Assembly (NCBI GenBank): GCA_012270665.1
Contig: JAAXHY010000157.1
Span: 1-9,140 of the forward strand
DNA: 9,140 nucleotides
Direction of reading: 5' to 3'
DNA from: Dehalococcoidia bacterium
GTDB taxonomy: Bacteria; Chloroflexota; Dehalococcoidia; SAR202; UBA11138
A program made the translations under genes and the position numbers. The notes below the pieces were generated by a model, which worked only from the letters and a program-made list of their open reading frames with translations, did not search any database and was not told the DNA's origin. Positions 6,949-9,140 of this stretch are shown piece by piece (positions within the stretch are counted from its first letter, which is position 1; each line of letters starts with the position of its first letter).

Positions 6949-6978
6949 AATCGCGGCGCGCGCCCCGCCGGGTTGGCT
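6881..6978 (+). repeat. Direct repeat, copy 1 (3' end of lepB and flank)
   Basis: This stretch matches 8985-9083 with a single substitution in the first 89 bases (TAG versus TAA stop) and then one inserted base. It covers the last 22 codons of the gene and the first 30 bases after the stop, including a GGCGCGCGCC palindrome. The two genes are much less alike upstream of this boundary. Confidence 0.9.
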
Positions 6979-7172
6979 GTAACAGTTCAGAGTTAGTGAT
7001 AAACGAGTAGGCTACGGCATTGGAAGAGAGGATTGAGGCCGTTGGCTCTCCATGTACCGAACATGGAAGCGAGAGTCATCTTGCTGTCGGTTCCCTTACC
7101 GGAGCGAGTGCCGCCGCTTATCTTGCGACCAACCCCTGTCACGCATGACGTGGGTCGGCGGGATAGGAGAAG
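6949..7172 (+). other. Intergenic region before lipoprotein C
   Basis: These 224 bases contain no convincing gene. The first 30 belong to the direct repeat. TTGGCT (6973-6978) and GATAAA (6998-7003) are 19 bases apart and make at best a weak promoter. A hairpin lies at 7046-7075: CCATGT (7050-7055) pairs with ACATGG (7061-7066), extended by CTCT with AGAG across a 5-base bulge. AGGAG just before 7173 is the ribosome site of the next gene. Confidence 0.5.
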
Positions 7173-8267
7173 ATGAGCGCGATGAACGGCAGATTGATTC
7201 TGATAGCTGCATCGGCTTCTCTGCTAATGACTCTGGCCTGCGTACCGCCATCGAGCGGCTCGCTGACTCCCGTAGCGTCCCCGCCGACTTCTCCCGCGCC
7301 GGTTCCAACAGTCACTCCCGTCTCTTCGCCTCGCCCTCCAGCGCCCTCGCCCATACCTAGTCCTACACCGCCTCCACCTACTCCGACCCCGGTAGAAGGC
7401 CCTGGATACGGAGGATTTTTCATCGATCCTGAAGATGATTCCATAGTTTACATCTTCATGATAAATCCTTCTCAGGAGTCCGCCGAATACCTCGGGAGAA
7501 CACGGCTCGGTCAAATCGTCTATGAAGGCACTCGGAAGGTCAGGGAGGTACGACCGGTCCAGGCTCAGTACACCTATCAGCAGCTTCAAAAGTGGAACAG
7601 AAACCTCTACAAAACTCAGCTAGCCACCCTCTCCGAACTGACCGTGTCTGGAGTGGACACGGGTTCGAACAGAATTGAGGTCGGAATAAATTGTGAGGCA
7701 AACAGGGAAAGCATAAACCAAAGGCTTCACAGTCTGCTGTCAGGATCAGACATACCGCCCGAGGCCATTAAGGTTACGGTCTATCCAAGAGAATGGTTCC
7801 CCGAAGGGCCTTACGAATTCGAGTGTGCTCCACCTGAAGTCGTTGATCCTGTAACAGGGCAGTCATCACCTGGATTTGGAGGCCTGTTTCTCGACCGTGA
7901 CTCTCAGACCACGAATGTCTATATGCTGGAGCCCTCACAGGAGAAGGCAGAGAAATTGGCGCTCGCAATTGTGGGGGGAGACAAGTTGAAGGAATACCCT
8001 GATGTTCGCGCCATCCAGGGACAATACACATGGGAGCAACTTATGAAGTGGTGGTATCGCATAATCGCTGATTCCAGCCGGAACATACAAGGCGCGAGTT
8101 TCGGTCCGGGCGCTTTCGGCGCCGACCCTTCATTAAACCGCTTGACGGTTGAGGTCAATCGAGAGCGGAACCCGGACGTCGAGACAGATATTGAGGACTT
8201 TCTGGTCCGGATAGGGGTGCCCAGTGAAGCAGTCTTTCTGTGTGATTCAATGTGCCCAGCGCCGTGA
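7173..8267 (+). CDS. Lipoprotein C with two domains resembling the S1E protease pro-region
   Basis: The protein has 364 residues. The signal ends in MTLAC, with C23 the likely lipidated cysteine (Thr at -3 is somewhat unusual). A long Pro/Ser/Thr linker covers ~25-75. Two repeats follow. Repeat 1 (~79-205): YGGFFID, INPSQESAE, VQAQYTYQQLQKW (129-141), SNRIEVGIN, IPPEAIKVTV. Repeat 2 (~235-356): FGGLFLD, LEPSQEKAE, IQGQYTWEQLMKW (281-293), LNRLTVEVN, GVPSEAVFL. The block order also matches the pro-region of the protease at 2672 (YAGHWI, VELRDADMTLTELRQAQ, LDIDVKTGRVNIYV, LPENTDLITV). No catalytic domain is present. If the fold is right, it could assist folding of, or inhibit, a protease in trans at the membrane. 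AGGAG precedes ATG 7173; an ATG at 7182 is an alternative. The fusion gene follows after 20 bases. Confidence 0.84.
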   Translation: MSAMNGRLILIAASASLLMTLACVPPSSGSLTPVASPPTSPAPVPTVTPVSSPRPPAPSPIPSPTPPPPTPTPVEGPGYGGFFIDPEDDSIVYIFMINPSQESAEYLGRTRLGQIVYEGTRKVREVRPVQAQYTYQQLQKWNRNLYKTQLATLSELTVSGVDTGSNRIEVGINCEANRESINQRLHSLLSGSDIPPEAIKVTVYPREWFPEGPYEFECAPPEVVDPVTGQSSPGFGGLFLDRDSQTTNVYMLEPSQEKAEKLALAIVGGDKLKEYPDVRAIQGQYTWEQLMKWWYRIIADSSRNIQGASFGPGAFGADPSLNRLTVEVNRERNPDVETDIEDFLVRIGVPSEAVFLCDSMCPAP

Positions 8268-8287
8268 TGAAGTAAAGAGGTGTTAAC

Positions 8288-9052
8288 TTGGGTCCGTTAT
8301 TCCTGAGATTGATATTCTACCTGGTAACAGGTGTGTTACTCGCTTCGATAAGCTGGAGTACGATTTCCCACTCCGCGGTGACCGGAGACTACCTACTTTC
8401 ATTCATTCTTCTGGGCATGATGTTCTACGTCCTGGGACAATTCTTCGTTGATCGCTTGCGTCCCGAAGTTGCCCCGCATGACTTCCATTCCTCCCGTCCA
8501 TGGAAGACCCCACACACGACGACGACAGGAGGATTATGGCTGCGGGTCGGTTTCAACACGCTGCTGAACATAGCGATTTACATCGCGCTGGCGTTCGCGC
8601 TCATCCTACTGACAACCGCCCGTCCAGCCTTCATGGTGTTGCTCGGCGCTCTGTTCCTGGTCCGCGTCCCTCATCTATACTGGAGTATACGCGGTCGGTA
8701 CGAAAGCGTTGCTAATTACGGTGGCATGATCGCGTTTCTGTACCCTGCCGACCCATCCCGCGAGTTCGTCAAGCGCGTCATCGGGCTTCCCGGGGACTAC
8801 ATAGAAATAGACAGGGGACAGGTCATCAGAAACGGAACGCCCCTGGATGAATCCTACGTTGTGAACGCCGACACCCGCTCATTCGAGCGCGTGAGGGTTC
8901 CGCCTGATTCAATCTATGTCCTGGGCGACAATCGTCCGGTTTCAAGCGATTCTCGAAACTGGGGCATGGTAGAGGGCCATTATATCATCGGTCGCGCCTG
9001 GCTCAGCTACTGGCCCTCCGACAGAATCGAGTTCCTCCACTCCCTATGGTAA
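8288..9052 (+). CDS. Fusion: membrane protein paralogue joined to signal peptidase I C-terminal half (no catalytic Ser)
   Basis: The protein has 254 residues and a TTG start at 8288 with AGAGG seven bases upstream. Residues 1-139 align without gaps to the membrane protein at 5785 (about 96 identities) and keep its first four hydrophobic segments. Residues 144-254 align without gaps to residues 85-195 of the signal peptidase at 6361 (about 79 of 111 identities), keeping K162 in FVKRVIGLPGD and GDNR at 213-216. Missing are the last hydrophobic segment of the membrane protein and, from the peptidase, the anchor, the Ser box GFSMTPTL and the insert. Without the nucleophile it should not cleave signal peptides. 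It may be a binding or regulatory pseudoenzyme, or a deletion product of a duplicated gene pair. The frame is fully open and substitutions are mostly conservative, arguing for selection since the fusion. Confidence 0.9.
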   Translation: MGPLFLRLIFYLVTGVLLASISWSTISHSAVTGDYLLSFILLGMMFYVLGQFFVDRLRPEVAPHDFHSSRPWKTPHTTTTGGLWLRVGFNTLLNIAIYIALAFALILLTTARPAFMVLLGALFLVRVPHLYWSIRGRYESVANYGGMIAFLYPADPSREFVKRVIGLPGDYIEIDRGQVIRNGTPLDESYVVNADTRSFERVRVPPDSIYVLGDNRPVSSDSRNWGMVEGHYIIGRAWLSYWPSDRIEFLHSLW

Positions 9053-9083
9053 AATCGCGGCGCGCGCCCCGCCAGGGTTGGCT
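8985..9083 (+). repeat. Direct repeat, copy 2 (3' end of fusion gene and flank)
   Basis: Near-perfect copy of 6881-6978, including the GC palindrome after the stop. The similarity stops at GGGTTGGCT, after which the two flanks are unrelated. Confidence 0.9.
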
Positions 9084-9091
9084 CATATGAC

Positions 9092-9121
9092 TACACATTC
9101 ACATACTAGATACGCTATAAT
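9092..9121 (+). promoter_or_regulatory. Promoter candidate facing the right edge
   Basis: A perfect TATAAT (9116-9121) is preceded, after 18 bases, by TACACA (9092-9097, four of six -35 bases). The surrounding sequence is AT-rich in contrast to the genes. Any transcript would lead into sequence beyond the window, so its target is not visible. Confidence 0.45.
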
Positions 9122-9140
9122 ACGAACATACAAACTAATT

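Noticed and set aside
6949..6969. GC palindrome GGCGCGCGCC as an intrinsic terminator after lepB
   Set aside because: It is self-complementary without a proper loop and no T-run follows.
7021..7115. Possible tRNA: stems and a GGTTC-like sequence
   Set aside because: No acceptor stem, anticodon arm and T-arm could be arranged at the right spacing.
8288..9052. The fusion gene as an assembly error or collapsed repeat
   Set aside because: Both halves differ by about 30% from the intact genes and the junction lies in diverged sequence, so a simple collapse cannot create it. Long reads would still be the definitive check.
1..9140. Insertion sequences, integrases, CRISPR arrays or attachment sites
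   Set aside because: I saw no transposase or recombinase motif, no regular repeat-spacer array and no tRNA-linked repeat; the duplications look like tandem recombination products.

Overview
The window looks like a chromosomal stretch from a bacterium, possibly a Chloroflexota (SAR202 or Dehalococcoidia-like) lineage. The evidence for that is indirect: lipoproteins with Pro/Thr/Ser-rich linkers after the lipobox, a signal peptidase I with a long insert between the catalytic Ser and Lys ending in an FHPPERGD-type motif that I recall from Chloroflexota enzymes, and a streptogrisin/alpha-lytic-type protease. No rRNA or other marker is present, so the phylum is an inference.

Left part (1-2422, all minus strand, GC-rich, ordinary metabolism). 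A PAS-LuxR regulator (2422 to 1745) lies upstream of a dihydrolipoyl dehydrogenase (1637 to 255) and the first 47 codons of a pyruvate dehydrogenase E1 alpha gene running off the left edge (143 to 1). This is the start of a 2-oxoacid dehydrogenase locus, with lpd upstream of the E1 gene.

Middle (2423-2671). A divergent intergenic region has a sigma70-like promoter facing right. Its 17-bp spacer holds one arm and most of the other of a 7+2+7 palindrome, a good candidate operator. A second hairpin lies in the presumed leader.

Right part (2672-9140, all plus strand, visibly richer in A+T up to about 5770) is an accessory envelope/secretion region. It encodes an S1E-type secreted serine protease with its own pro-domain, lipoprotein A with one copy of an unrecognised Cys/Trp-Pro domain, a short relic matching the C-terminus of the protease, lipoprotein B with three degenerate copies of that same domain, a multi-pass membrane protein, and an apparently intact signal peptidase I. 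Then comes a second version of the same block: a lipoprotein with two copies of a domain resembling the protease pro-region, and a chimeric gene joining a paralogue of the membrane protein to the C-terminal half of a signal peptidase lacking the N-terminal anchor and the catalytic serine. The last ~98 bp of the two signal-peptidase regions are almost identical.

Taken together, the right part reads as a duplicated and partly decayed module: exported protease, lipoproteins, membrane protein and signal peptidase. The most interesting ideas are (i) a membrane-anchored lipoprotein carrying protease pro-domain modules, possibly acting in trans as foldase or inhibitor, (ii) the signal-peptidase pseudoenzyme fusion, and (iii) the repeated uncharacterised lipoprotein domain. 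The functional links are inference from sequence and neighbourhood only.
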